Made by a program: the position numbers and the translations under genes. This document shows positions 11,425 to 21,945 of a DNA stretch of 64,000 nt, piece by piece; position 1 is the stretch's first letter, and each line of letters opens with the position of its first letter. Source of the DNA: Branchinecta lynchi (lineage: Eukaryota; Arthropoda; Branchiopoda; Anostraca; Branchinectidae); contig JAKZAP010000005.1 of the NCBI GenBank assembly GCA_023053575.1, positions 7,254,001-7,318,000 on the forward strand, in the 5' to 3' direction. The notes beneath the pieces are model-generated. The model did not search any database. It was given only the letters and a program-made list of their open reading frames with translations, and was not told where the DNA came from.

Positions 11425-12985
11425 CCCTTTTTTTTAATCAGTCAATTTTTTTTTATAACAGTCGGTTTTTCGTAAAAATAGTTGATTTTTTCTAAAAACA
11501 CTCGGTTTTTATGGCACTTGCACTTCGGCGAAGTCGGGCAAGTGCCATATAGCGATCGCAATCTTCCATCCGTCCGTCTGTCGGTCAGGGTTTCGCTAGT
11601 TTCGGTTACTTCCAAATAAGCTAGGACGATGAAACTTGGCCGACATATCAAGGCCCCGATCAGACTAACTTGGAAATAATCGATCCGGCTATCTGGGGGG
11701 GGGAGGGAGGTGGAATCGGGAAATTTGAGGCATGTACAACTTTCGAACGGGTCATCGGGTCTTAATGAAATTTGGTATTTGGAAAGCTATCGTGCCTCAG
11801 ACCACCCAGTTCAATTCCGAACTGGATCCAGTAACTTTGGGGGAGTTGGAGGAGAGAACCGGAAATCTTGGGAAACGCTTAGAGGGGAGGAATCGAGATG
11901 AAACTTGGTGGAATAAACAAACACAGGTCCTGGATCCTGGAGTTGGGGGGGGGAGGGGTCCGGAATTCCGGCGATGCCGCGAGTTCGGTACTTCCTGATG
12001 TACTAGGACGATGAAGCTTGGCAGGCATATCGGGGAACCGAACAGACTGACATGAGAATAGTCTTTTCTCCGATCCAACCATCGTGGGGGGAGTGTAGGG
12101 ATGGGGAATCCAGAACCTAGTGGCATGCGTAACTTTTGAACGGGCGATCGGATTTTAATGAAACTTGGCGAGTACAAAGAGCTATCATCTCAGATGTCCT
12201 GTTTTAGTTTTAGACCGGATCCTATACTTGTGGGGAGGGGGGGGGGCCTGGCCGTATTCGCCCACGGTAGGAGGATGAAGAGGGAACCGGAAATTTCGAG
12301 ATGTGCTCCGATTCGAGCCAAACTTGATGGACGGGAAGAGGAAATGTCAGAGATGCGGCGTTTATGTGTTCGAGTCGTATTCGGCCACAGTGAGGGGGAG
12401 TTGCAGGGGGAGTCCCGGAAATTTTGTGGCTCACATAGTGGTCAAACAAGTCGAGCGATTTGAGTGAAAACTGGGAAGCAGAATAGTTATATGCCGAAGA
12501 TGACATATTTTAGGGCCTGGAACGGATCCCGACACGGCGGGGGGGGGGCAGAATTTTCCGAGGAATGTTTAGGTTCGATTGAAACTGGATAGGTGGTTAG
12601 AGAAAATGTTTTGGATGACCCATTTAAGTTTCCAAGCCAGATTCGGCCGTGATGGGGGGAGTTGGAGAGGGGTACCGGAAGTAGTGTGGCACGTGCTGGA
12701 ATCAAACGAGTGGATCTAAACTTGGAAAGTACAATTTTTTTTCTCTAGATGATTCGAGGCGATGTCAGATGTGCTCAGACACAAGTGAAACTAGACATCC
12801 TACTTCTAGGTTCGAGCCTAGGGTGGTTGAAAGAGGTATTTTGTGCTCTCGTCTAGTTTCTTGCATCACCTACTCGTAACAAGTGTCATATGAGATCTTG
12901 TTCTTAGTCGATTTCCCGATCCCCCCCCCCAAAAAAAAAAAAAAACATTTTGGCTAGCAACGCTTCTGGTCCCAGACACACACCC
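11425..12985 (+). repeat. Repeat V (CAGTCGGTTTTT type), split by an S5 insertion
   Basis: Left part (11425-11509): alternating CAGTCGGTTTTT, AGTTGATTTTTTC and ACACTCGGTTTTT. Right part (about 12905-12985): AGTCGATTT, then a poly-C/poly-A tract and CATTTTGGCTAGCAACGC. The same order appears uninterrupted at 19462-19612, 27335-27475 and 35100-35243. S5 therefore lies inside this repeat. Confidence 0.7.
11510..12890 (-). mobile_element. Family S element, copy S5, nested in repeat V
   Basis: The right-end palindrome is at 11510-11550 (TATGGCACTTGCACTTCGGC and its mirror). The GTCY run (11568-11587), TTCGCTAGTTTCGG and GATGAAACTTGG follow, then G-rich modules to the left end at about 12871-12890 (CTCGTAACAAGTGTCATA in this orientation). 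It is shorter than S2, with fewer core modules. The outer base pairs abut CACTCGGTTTTT, as in S1. Confidence 0.75.
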
Positions 12986-13334
12986 TCCTGTTTCGGGCAC
13001 AATTGGGCTCATATTTCCCAGTAGCTTAATCCATGACCTGACAAAATTTAAATTTATGTGGTTGTCTCAAACTTATGTGCACCCCGTGGCAAGCCTGCCG
13101 AAGTTCCGCTTTGCTCAGCAAGCTGGCAAAAGCAGAATCCAACCAAGCAATCGACTGGCTCTACATAAGACAAAATAGAACCAAGGCCTATTCTCCTTCT
13201 GCAGCTTAATAAAGCAAGCCCCGAAAAAGGCGAAACCTTAGACGCCGCATTCCGCCTTATATTTGAACAAAGCTTAACCCTTCTCACTCTCCTCTCAAAG
13301 CGCAAACCCTCTTAGTATGGCATGCATTTTGGGT
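12986..13334. repeat. Unassigned, with one copy of repeat R (reverse)
   Basis: About 13095-13185 is the reverse complement of a short repeat also at 52000-52065 and 55585-55655. Read on the minus strand it contains CTATTTTGTCTTATGTAGAG and CTTGGTTGGATTCTGC. No gene is evident. Confidence 0.45.
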
Positions 13335-13755
13335 CAAAATTGTTAAAAATGTTGCCGAGAATACTCGAAATGTCGCCGAGAATCCATGAAATGTAGCCGG
13401 GAATGCTGTTTTTGTCGCCGATATGTTTTGTGTGTATCCGAGACTGCAATGTTTGTTGCCGAGAATGACAACTTTGTAGCCGAGATTTTCACTGAAAAAC
13501 GTGTCGCCGAGAAATACGGATATGCGTTCGAAACCAAAAATCTAGTTCCCGACATGGAACAAAGTGTCGCCGAGATTGCTAGAAATGTCGCCGAGATTTC
13601 GCGTAATGTCGCCGAGAATGCATGAAATGTCACCGAGATTTCTTTGAAAATAACATACAAGTGAAAAAAGTGTCGCCGAGAATTGGAAAAAAAAATACAG
13701 CTTAGAACGAAAAATCTGATTTTTGAGATTGGAACAAATGTAGCCGACTTGGTGG
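13335..13755 (+). repeat. Minisatellite of TGTCGCCGAGAAT-type units
   Basis: The core GTCGCCGAGAAT (or GAGATT) recurs about a dozen times, separated by variable 8-25 nt spacers often containing GAAAT. The spacing is irregular. Open frames exist on both strands because the unit lacks stops: plus-strand Val-Ala-Glu-(Ile/Asn) repeats and minus-strand Ser-Ala-Thr-Phe repeats. There is no start context or exon border, so it is treated as non-coding. It lies about 95 bp beyond the 3' end of the LINE. Confidence 0.75.
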
Positions 13756-13980
13756 TTGGTGAGGTCCTCCTTATTGTTCTATTTGTAAGTCCGGAACAAG
13801 TGTGATTCTTCGTTGCAGTACAAGCTCACTACCATTGTAAGTGCTATATATTGATATGGTATGATATTTATTGCAAAAAGCCAACTGGCCATAGCAACTA
13901 CCACACAAAAATCACTTACAATAAAACGAACAAAACAACAAAAACAAAAAATGACAATCCTAGATATAGCTTAATAACAC

Positions 13981-16689
13981 TTACATTAGATCCTCCCGAT
14001 GCTTCGCTGCCAACCGGACGAACACTGCCAAATTTCTCATTACTGCGAAACACTTGTCTCCAATCAGATCTACTAACCCTTCCTCCACTAAAGCACTCCT
14101 CCCAAACATTTCTTCCCTTAATCCCCCCAACTCACCACAATCACACATAAAATGTAACAGACTCTCATCAATTTCACCACACATAGGGCAAAAGTATGGA
14201 CCATCACGTACCCTGTTTTTCCCCATGTATTTCCTTTTTTCCCCAAGTGGTAGTGCGTTCCCCCTTAAACAAACTAGTGCCTCTAAACTTTTCGCATCCA
14301 AACCCGCCCTAAAATATAGTTCCTCCCCCCATCCCTCTTTAGCTTTTGCATAAACTTTCAATGATTCAGACTGGTCCTTCATACATTGCCACATTTGCAC
14401 CTCTTGTTCACGCAGTACTCTTTCTACCTCTTTTGACACTGACCCTAAACCTGCTGACAAACCTTTTCCTCCATTCCAAAACACAGACATTCCACATTCA
14501 TCCAATATCGTCTTAACTTGTTGTGGCCAAGATTCTCTTGATACGTCCTGGAGGGCCTCCATATAAGCTCCCTTCAGAGGGCGTACTCTTGGCAGTGTTA
14601 ATATATTCTCCCAAAATCGGACCATTCTAATTAACCGTCTATTTCTTAATGAATACAAACCAAGATCTCCGTTCACAACAATATTACTAAAAGACTCTTT
14701 AACTCCCAACCAACGCTTAAAATATTTATTTTGGATTACCTCCATTTTTGGTGCCTTTACATACCCCCAAACTTCTGAAGCATAATGCATTGTAGGTACA
14801 ATTTTTGTTTGAAATACCTGTTTATGTAACTTAAGATTTTTAAGATCACGGAGACTACTACCCATCACTAGCCCCGCACTACGACTACCTCTTGACACGC
14901 CCATCTCCACATGCTTTGTAAATCGGCAATTTGAAGAAAACTTAACTCCCAGGTAAACAAACTCGTCCACCACTTTTAAAGGAGAACCACCATACAAGAA
15001 TCTATCCCCCGGGTCCACTTTACCTCTTCGTCGGAACACCATACAAAAGGTTTTACTAGTATTAATCAATAATTCTTTTTTGCCAATATACCGTTCCATA
15101 AGATCCAATAATGTTTGCAAATGCTCTCTTGAATCAGCCATCAACACTACATCATCAGCAAATAACAACAGACAAAGACTGATTATATCTAGTGATAACA
15201 TTGGTGCACCATTCTGGTTCATAAATTCTTCAATATCATTCAAAAAAATAGAAAATAATTTTGGTGACAATGTACATCCCTGCTTTACTCCAATTTTTGA
15301 AATTAACTCCTTTGAGAACCTTCCCGCCACCTTCACCACAAACTTCACTACTGAATAAATCTGTACAATCACCAAAACGAAAGGCCCAGGCAACCCTAAA
15401 TCCATCAAGGACTGGATCAGCAGTTTTCTATTAACCGTATCAAACGCTCCTTTTAGGTCCAAGAATGCTACATACAACTTACCTTTTCTGACCCGAGTAT
15501 ATTTCCTAGCTAATACATTCCAAATGAAAATTTGGTCCAGAGTGCTGTAACCCTTCCTGAACCCTGCTTGGAGGCGCGTCAGTACTTCAGTTTTATCAAT
15601 CCACCTCATTAGTCTAAAATCCAACACCTTACAAAACAACTTACTAATCACATTACTCAAATGGATGCACCTATAATTCTCCTTCAATGACTTATCTCCT
15701 TTCTTAAATATTGGTACTGCCACAGATATATTCCATTCCTTGGGCCACTTCGTATTTTTTATAATAAAAGAAAACATCGTCGCCAGGATTGGTAGTAGAC
15801 TAACCTTACCTAACTTCCAAACCTTCGAAGGAATCCCGTCTAGGCCCGGAGCCGCCGCACCTCTCATCTTTTGAAGCCGGTCGAAAACCTCCTGCTCGTT
15901 CACTGGTTCTAATAGCCTATAATCATCTTCTCTTAACGGGAATCTCACAACATCTTCTAATTCTTTTTTAATATCATCTAGCACCCAATCCCCCCCTTTA
16001 TTAAGACTATTTTCTTTTTCCTCAAGGAATTTTGGCCATGACTCTGCTGGTGGTACATTCGAATACTCATTTTTCCCCATTGAAGACTTTATTTCACTCC
16101 AAAACTCCTTTCTATCCTTCTCCTTAAAAGCCTTCACTATATTTATATTATTTTCCTCACAACACCTCCTCTTCTTTATCTTTATTAACTTCTTGTATTC
16201 ACTACGCATATTCCGATATTCTACCAGCTTTTCAAGCAAACTCACCCCTTTCGCTTCCTTCACCATTTTGAACGCATGCCCTACCATACTCCTCCTTACC
16301 TTGCACTCCGCATCAAAGAAATCTTTATTCTTTCTAGGTCTACCTTTATCAATACACTTTCTGCTACTTTCATATACATAATCTGATACTTCCAACAGTG
16401 ATTCATCCAGTAACCACTCCGACAACATTTTCTCACATTCAAGCATTTTTTGTTGAGTAAGATCACTTTCTAAAATCACTTTTACTCTCTCCTCTGCACA
16501 TTTACTCATTTTTACTGGTCGATTTATCTTCACCGAATCCTTCCTCTTATCAATTCTTTCTTTCATTCCACCAAGATACTCCGGTACATCTCTCATCAAT
16601 ACTTCCCTCTTTACTCTCATTCGCAATGTAATCGGGACATGGTCTGAACCAATTAAATTTTCAAAACTAAAATCCATGCAAAAAGGCAA
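13981..16689 (-). pseudogene. LINE ORF2, reverse transcriptase and C-terminal part
   Basis: An open frame of about 900 codons encodes the end of the endonuclease domain (SDH at residues 15-17), a linker of about 250 residues rich in Lys and Glu, and a reverse transcriptase. The catalytic aspartates lie in AFLDLKGAFD (residues 408-417) and FADD (510-513). GFRKGYSTLDQ and GVKQGC are the usual flanking RT motifs. A C-terminal CPMC (834-837), followed by HFMCDC, forms a CCHC-like zinc motif common in non-LTR elements. The RT region looks intact with no internal stops. The frame starts without an ATG because it is the downstream half of ORF2, separated from the endonuclease by a frameshift near 16703. 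It would copy element RNA at nicked chromosomal DNA. This copy is probably inactive unless the frameshift is an assembly error or is bypassed. Confidence 0.88.
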
Positions 16690-17458
16690 AGAGGAATGCT
16701 TACCAGCCCGTAATCAATTAAGCTAGGCCCTCCACTACCATAACACGTAAACTCCCCTATATGTTTGTCTTCCCCCACCCTTCCGTTTAAAATCAACAAA
16801 TTCTCCTCCCTACAAAAATCCAAAAGGTTCAAACCCCACCTATTTTTCTTTCGTAGCTGATCTTTACTCCTCCTATCCACAATCTCCTCATTCACCTCTC
16901 TCCTACTTATCCCACATGGTTCGTCCGGGCACAGCTCCACATCGGGAAGATCGCTTGCTGCACCAGTGTACGCGTTAAAGTCTCCTAGAAACAAAAACAA
17001 ATGGTAATGGTACCTCAAACGAAAAACACGCGTTTCTTCTTTCAGTAGTTCCCATACGTCTTCACTACCATATGAACTCGACTGTGGTGGGACATAAACG
17101 CTACACACTAAAAGCTTAACATCTCCTATACGTAGTGCCACCCACACCATATTCTCCGAACGCGATTTCACCCTAAAACAGCCCTGACACAGATCTTCTC
17201 TAACACACATAGCCACCCCTCCATAATACCGTCCATTTGCTGAAATTTCCCTGAAACTCTCGAAAGACCTATAACCCGGCAAATACGTTTCCTTTCCTCC
17301 ATGTGACCACGTTTCAACCAAACTAATAATGCTCCAACTTTTATTCTTGGCCTTACTTAACTCCAAAACGTCTAAACTTTTTATTTCTGAAAAACCTTGA
17401 GTGTTCCAATGAATAGCATCCAGAATCGTTTCCTCATGAACGCTATGGCCAGGCTTTT
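16653..17458 (-). pseudogene. LINE ORF2, APE-type endonuclease part
   Basis: The frame is open downstream of a TAG at 17459-17461. It contains WNTQG (codons at 17394-17408), the first endonuclease motif, then LVETW at about 17307, GDFNAYTG at about 16962-16985 and a SLIDYG motif near the end. These are the conserved blocks of AP-endonuclease-like LINE nucleases, which nick the target before reverse transcription. The last histidine-bearing motif (SDH) is in the next frame, in the 16689 ORF. The domain is therefore split by one frameshift at about 16703, consistent with a one-base loss. The N-terminus overlaps the last roughly 80 nt of ORF1 in another frame. No clear initiation codon is seen. 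Confidence 0.85.
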
Positions 17459-18499
17459 CCTAGTCCGATCCTTTCTCAGCCGCTTCAGCACTTGCTGGGT
17501 TCCCGTCACTTGAAACCTCACCTTCACAGTTATTTTCCTCCCGAATATTTGTCTCGGAACCGCTGTTAATGAACTCGATCTCGCACGGAAAGACCCTGTC
17601 CGCTTTTGGGGTTGCGCGACACTGTCATTGGGGCTGATCACTTCAGCGTTACTTCGTTTCGCCATTTTGTTAACTGGGACAACAACTGACTGTACACTGC
17701 TAGATTCCGGACCCTTGGGAATGGGTGTAAACTGCATAGCGCTGCTGAAAACATTAGCATTACTTACGTCTTCAACACTCCCGAAACTTGCGGCACTAGC
17801 GAATGTTCCCAATGAACTTGCCCGTGAACGCGTACCGTCTGAGTTAACAACCCCTGAGTAGCTACGGTAACTACGCACGTCCTTTACGTCTTGTCGAATA
17901 ACTTCCTCAACTTTTTCCGTTGTAAAATTGTACGCAAACATTCTCGCTCCCACCAGAAGCTTCACACCCCTCAATTTCGCATCCTGCTTATTTTTCCTTG
18001 CATCTTCAAGCATTGGCTTTAGCTGCCCTCGAGCGAACAATTCTCTAGCCGTGTAATCCGGTGCCATGAATACACTAAATCGTTTTAGTTGCTGTGATGA
18101 TCTGAGTACGTAATCACGTGTAAGCGCGCTGACGAACTTTATTAAAACAGGGGGAATCCCATTCGCCGATTTTAGGCGGAATACGTCTCGTATGTCTTTA
18201 AATGTCAAGTTCAGGTTTGGGATTCCGGCATTAAGTAACTGTGCAACATCTTCCCCAAGGGAGTTTCCTCTGATCTTTGGGGAGAAATTGTATATGATGA
18301 TGTTATACCGTTTCGCGTCTTTCTCCGCAAAATCCACCCTTTTCCTCGTAGCCAATACTTCCGCTTCTAGTTTGGTCACTTTCGACTGCACCGAACCCAT
18401 TTCAGCATACCAATGTGCAAATCCAGAGTCCATTTTACTTAACTCTTCTTTTGTTTTCCTTATTTCTTCCAAAATCTGTTTCATGGCTAGATCTCCCAT
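17381..18499 (-). CDS. LINE ORF1 protein (coiled coil, RRM-like, L1-type)
   Basis: It starts at ATG 18499. Residues 1-60 are a charged heptad-like segment, a predicted coiled coil. Residues about 63-150 (KRYNIIIYNF, then DIRDVFRL and PPVLIKF) resemble the RRM-like core of L1/CR1-type ORF1 RNA-binding proteins. The following ARKNKQDAKLRG stretch matches the basic C-terminal part of that family. Residues after about 215 are Ser/Ala-rich and low in complexity. ORF1 proteins of this kind coat element RNA. The extreme C-terminus is uncertain: a second open frame over the same DNA ends at the TAG at 17459-17461 with an acidic Ala/Glu tail, and that frame then leads straight into the endonuclease. 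A frameshift near the end of ORF1 in this copy is possible. Confidence 0.75.
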   Translation of the reverse strand: MGDLAMKQILEEIRKTKEELSKMDSGFAHWYAEMGSVQSKVTKLEAEVLATRKRVDFAEKDAKRYNIIIYNFSPKIRGNSLGEDVAQLLNAGIPNLNLTFKDIRDVFRLKSANGIPPVLIKFVSALTRDYVLRSSQQLKRFSVFMAPDYTARELFARGQLKPMLEDARKNKQDAKLRGVKLLVGARMFAYNFTTEKVEEVIRQDVKDVRSYRSYSGVVNSDGTRSRASSLGTFASAASFGSVEDVSNANVFSSAMQFTPIPKGPESSSVQSVVVPVNKMAKRSNAEVISPNDSVAQPQKRTGSFRARSSSLTAVPRQIFGRKITVKVRFQVTGTQQVLKRLRKDRTRKSLAIAFMRKRFWMLFIGTLKVFQK

Positions 18500-18569
18500 C
18501 TTTTAACAGCCTACTAAGATTGGAAAGGTGTACCTGTTCGAGAGCCTGTTATTTTATCGGGTGCGCGCC

Positions 18570-19115
18570 TCTACATAGACACGACGCTACGTAGACACGT
18601 CAGTAAGTGGACAAAATCCGACGCTACATGGACAAATTTCCCGACACTACGTGGACAAAAAAAAACCGACACTACGCGGACACGACGGTACATCGAACGA
18701 CACTACGTAGACACGACGGTACATCGAACGACACTACGTAGACACGACGGTACGTCGAACGACACTACGTAGACACGACGGTACGTCGAACGACACTACG
18801 TGGACACGTCACTACGAGGACAAAATCCGACACTACGTCGAAAATCAAAAAGTGTCTACGTAGTGTCGGTACCTGTACCGTCGTGTCTATGTAGTGTCGG
18901 TACTTGTACCGTCGTGTCCATGTAGTGTCGGTACCTGTACCGTCGTGTCCATGTAGTGTCGGTCTTCGTACCGTCGTGTCTCTGTAGTGACGTGTCCATG
19001 TACTGACGATTTTTTCGTTTCGATGTAGTGTCGTGTCCATGTACTGACGCTTTTTTCGTTTCGATGTAGTGTCGTGTCTTCGTACTGTCGCCTGTGTGTT
19101 TTGTCTCTGTAGTGT
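18570..19115. repeat. Inverted tandem array (CACTACGTAGACACGACGG / mirror)
   Basis: From about 18570 to 18840 the plus strand reads repeats of ACACTACGTAGACACGACGG, followed by TACGTCGAACG. From about 18850 to 19115 it reads the mirror, GTGTCTACGTAGTGTCGG and TACCGTCGTGTC. The switch point is near 18845 (TCGAAAATCAAAAAG). Each half has roughly ten short units of 20-40 bp. The whole could fold into a long imperfect hairpin. It lies directly upstream (5') of the LINE leader. The minus frame at 18765-19040 reflects the repeat only. Confidence 0.85.
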
Positions 19116-19144
19116 CGCCAGTCTGTTGAAATTCTCCAGCGTTT

Positions 19145-19468
19145 CTATTTTAGGGAATATAGGATGGATTGCTAGCTAGCTTCACTTTTGTTTCTTGGTT
19201 TGAGTCCGCCCATGTTCGTAGTCATGTTCGGCGCCCGGACAGTAGATGGTGCTATGGGTTTGCGGAAGCCGTTTTATATATAATGAAAAGCTTGACGGTG
19301 GGAATCGGATTGCATGTCTCTGAGCTTGAGCATGCGTGGGTTAGTAGTTTGGGGCTGGGAAGATATGGTAGGATGGTTGAAATTCAGACCAGACTTACGA
19401 TTCACCAGCAACATTTCTTCCCCTAGGCTAGCTTAGGGATTCCGCATGCGACTATATCCAGTCGGTTT
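19145..19468 (+). repeat. Interspersed repeat U1, forward copy
   Basis: Positions 19258-19468 are the near-exact reverse complement of 1831-2041. Here the repeat runs on into repeat V (CCAGTCGGTTTTTC) without an S element. At 1828 an S element sits exactly after CCGACTGG/AAAAA. This copy therefore shows the arrangement without the S insertion. The frame at 19169-19426 lies over the repeat and is not supported. Confidence 0.8.
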
Positions 19469-19612
19469 TTCTTGAAATCAGTCGATTTTTTTTCAAAACT
19501 TTCGTTTTCTCCAGCAAAAATAGTCGGTAAAAATGACCGCCATTTGGTAAAAACCTTGCCCCCCCCCAAAAAAAAAAAAAATCTTTTGGCTAGTAACGCC
19601 TCTGATCCTCAA
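19462..19612 (+). repeat. Repeat V, uninterrupted copy
   Basis: CAGTCGGTTTTTC, AATCAGTCGATTTTT and AGTCGGTAAAAATGACCG lead to AAACCTTGC, a poly-C then poly-A tract, and TTTTGGCTAGTAACGCCTCT. It has the same order as 27335-27475 and 35100-35243. Confidence 0.8.
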
Positions 19613-20156
19613 TATCGTCAAGTGAATTGTAAATCACAGTCTGCTGATTGTCCCCAGAGTCACCAAGGGTCACATCCCAAGGACTTATAATCCTCATCGG
19701 TCAACACAATGAATATACGCACCAATATGCTTTTAAAACGGGATGTTCTAAAAAAGATAATCACATGATCAAAAGCTATTCTTCAGCGTGTTAAAAACAA
19801 CAACAAAATAATATCGGAAGAATGGACTAAATTGACTTTGCAGTCAGTTGAACTTTTTCCTTTTCAATCGTTGACATCGTGACGGATGAAAACTTGGAAC
19901 AATATCTTATATAATCTAGTTGGTATTAGAAAGCTATGCGTAACTTTCCAGGATTAAATTACCATAGATAACACTAAAAATTATTATGAAACTACCCCAT
20001 TGTTTTACATTTTCATTTGTATCCGTCGCGTAAACAGTTAATCCTAAGTTAGAGCGATAGACCATCGACACAAACTTTCTTACCGTCAGATTTATAGAAA
20101 TCGAATACAACGTGCACCCATTTGCAAAAATTTCTAGACCCAATTGAACCGATTCC
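19613..20156. other. Unassigned sequence, no feature seen
   Basis: AT-rich and non-repetitive by eye. The short frames here have no exon borders or recognisable protein features. Confidence 0.4.
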
Positions 20157-20450
20157 TACTTACAAGTCCCTCTTCCGTGGTGGACATCAAGTTCACAGAA
20201 AACAAATAATGGGTAGGCCTACACCAGCTAGCAAAAGCTGCAAAGTCCTCATCGCTGAAGATAATTGTAGCATCACAGCCGATCATTACTTACAAGTCCT
20301 TTACAGATCTTACCACTGGAACCAAATTGTTCTTAACATCGAATACACCGGAAACAAATAACAGTTACACCAACTAGCAAAAGGTGCAAACCCCTCATTA
20401 CCGAAGATGATTATGAGCTAACAGTAGACTGTTTGCTTAGAAGTCCCCTA
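20157..20450 (+). repeat. Short tandem repeat, units of 130-147 bp, two copies plus
   Basis: TTACAAGTCC recurs at about 20159 and 20289, with TTAGAAGTCC at 20437. Each unit contains GGAAACAAATAA (or GAAAACAAATAA), ACACCAACTAGCAAAAGG and TCATTACCGAAGATGATTA-type sequence. The units are moderately diverged. Confidence 0.65.
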
Positions 20451-20963
20451 CATGTCTCACAACTGATATCGCCTATTTTTGGTTTCAGTGTGTACCTTAC
20501 TACTGAAGTTGTCAACCCCTTGAAATTTTCAAACTGGTGTATCTCATGAAGGAATTTTTGTCCCAAGAATTGGATGACATATACTTTGATCAACTCATCC
20601 ACGGCTATCGATTGCCCTCGAAAAAATTTCTACCTGTCTTAGTTCAAAAGTTGGCCAACTTTCCAACGTCACCACTTAGAAAGGAGTAAAGGATAAGCCC
20701 TAGTTTCTTTAGCAATGAGATAATCAAGTTGCAAATCAAGTTGACACTGAAGGAAGGCCCATGAATAATACAGCACTGCACCCATTTAGACACTCGTACT
20801 TCCTGAATCCTGTACCACCTACTTCTTAGTGTTTTTCTAGATTATTTTGTCTGAATGATCTTATTACTCTAGGCAGAGGTCTCGTTTCATGGAAATCTAG
20901 AGGGACAAAAGTCACTGTACAGGACTGAGACGCAGGGGCCCTTCCAAGGGTTTCGGCATGTTG
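20451..20963. other. Unassigned sequence, no feature seen
   Basis: No open frame of note, repeat or RNA gene was recognised. Confidence 0.4.
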
Positions 20964-21945
20964 AACAAGACCAAAGGTTTTGATGGGATCCCAAAAATTC
21001 AATATCTGATCCAGACAACTGAGTCTTGTCTTAGCCAGACTCCTTGAACATTTTTACAATTAAAATTCAGAAACAGATTAAGGCCAAATAGCTACTCATC
21101 TGAGAAAACCAAGTTCAGATCTGGATTCAGCATGTGTGTTTATCCCTATAAGTCATATCTGTTTTGACACAAAGTTCCTCCCACTTCTGCCAATTTCCTG
21201 GTTTTGGCCGAACTCCAGAACTACTTGTCCAGCGAAAAAAGAAAGCTCAAAAACGAACTCAGGATATCTTCTTTCCCCAGAACATCTAATCAACTTCAAA
21301 TAAAAATTTAACTTATAACAAATTTTCCGACTCCAGCCGGATTCCGGTCGAACTAAATTTCCGGGTAAATTATGATTGTCAAACACGGAATCAGCATCTC
21401 TTCTTACCCTTAAATCGGTTATCTAATCAACTAGAAATAAAACTTAAGCTTCTAACAATTTTCCGGTTTTGGCCGGATTCGGGGGGAACTACATGTCAAG
21501 GTAGAAATTTTTTTCACATAAGTGTTCAGCATGTCTTCTTGCCCTAAATCGAACATCTAATCAACTCAAAATAAAACTTTTAATTTTAACAAACTTTCCG
21601 GTTTGGGCCGGATTCCGGGCGAACTACTTGTCCGATGACAAAATGGTTTTCACCATCGTGTTAAGCATGTCTTCTTACGTCATAATCGACTATCAAATTA
21701 TCTGTTTCGAAATATTTTGTTTGCCCCTTAATTTGAACCCCCTCCCCCACCCCTAAATGTAGGGCTACAAAGCCCATCTACGAACTTGACTGGTCCGACG
21801 AGCCAAGAATCCTCACACCAAGTTTCATTAAAATATCTCATTCCCTTCGAGATTTATCGTGCTTACAGATGGGCAGACAGACGGACGGACAACTTTTGCA
21901 ATGTCATAGGTATCCATCCGCTTACGTTTTGGGATCCCAAAAAGT
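20964..21945 (-). mobile_element. Family X composite element, reverse copy
   Basis: In reverse orientation one end is GGGATCCCAAAACGTAAG (about 21923-21940). It is followed by the tetranucleotide run GTCCGTCCGTCTGTCTGCCC (about 21871-21890), then CGATAAATCTCGAAGGGAAT. Four core repeats of about 130 bp follow (each with CCGGAATCCGGCCAAAACCGG-like sequence at about 21190, 21330, 21460 and 21597). The other end is TTTTGGGATCCCATC and AAACCTTTGGTCTTGTT (20964-20995). Other copies are at 40511, 46920 and 59980. No protein is encoded. Confidence 0.7.

Larger units (their letters stand above)
13848..18560 (-). mobile_element. Near full-length two-ORF LINE (APE endonuclease, RT)
   Basis: On the minus strand the order is a short 5' leader (from about 18560), ORF1 (18499), an APE-type endonuclease and RT ORF2 interrupted by one frameshift, a 3' UTR of about 130 bp, and a tail ending near 13848 in an ATATC/ATACC-type short repeat. 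The same 3' end occurs on the truncated copy at 59397. Related C-terminal fragments are at 40781 and 59508, so the family has several copies here. The clade (Jockey/CR1/L2-like or other) cannot be settled by eye. No clear target-site duplication was found. Confidence 0.88.

Noticed and set aside
18570..19115. CRISPR-like array
   Set aside because: Units are contiguous with no unique spacers of constant length, the array inverts in the middle, and the context is eukaryotic.
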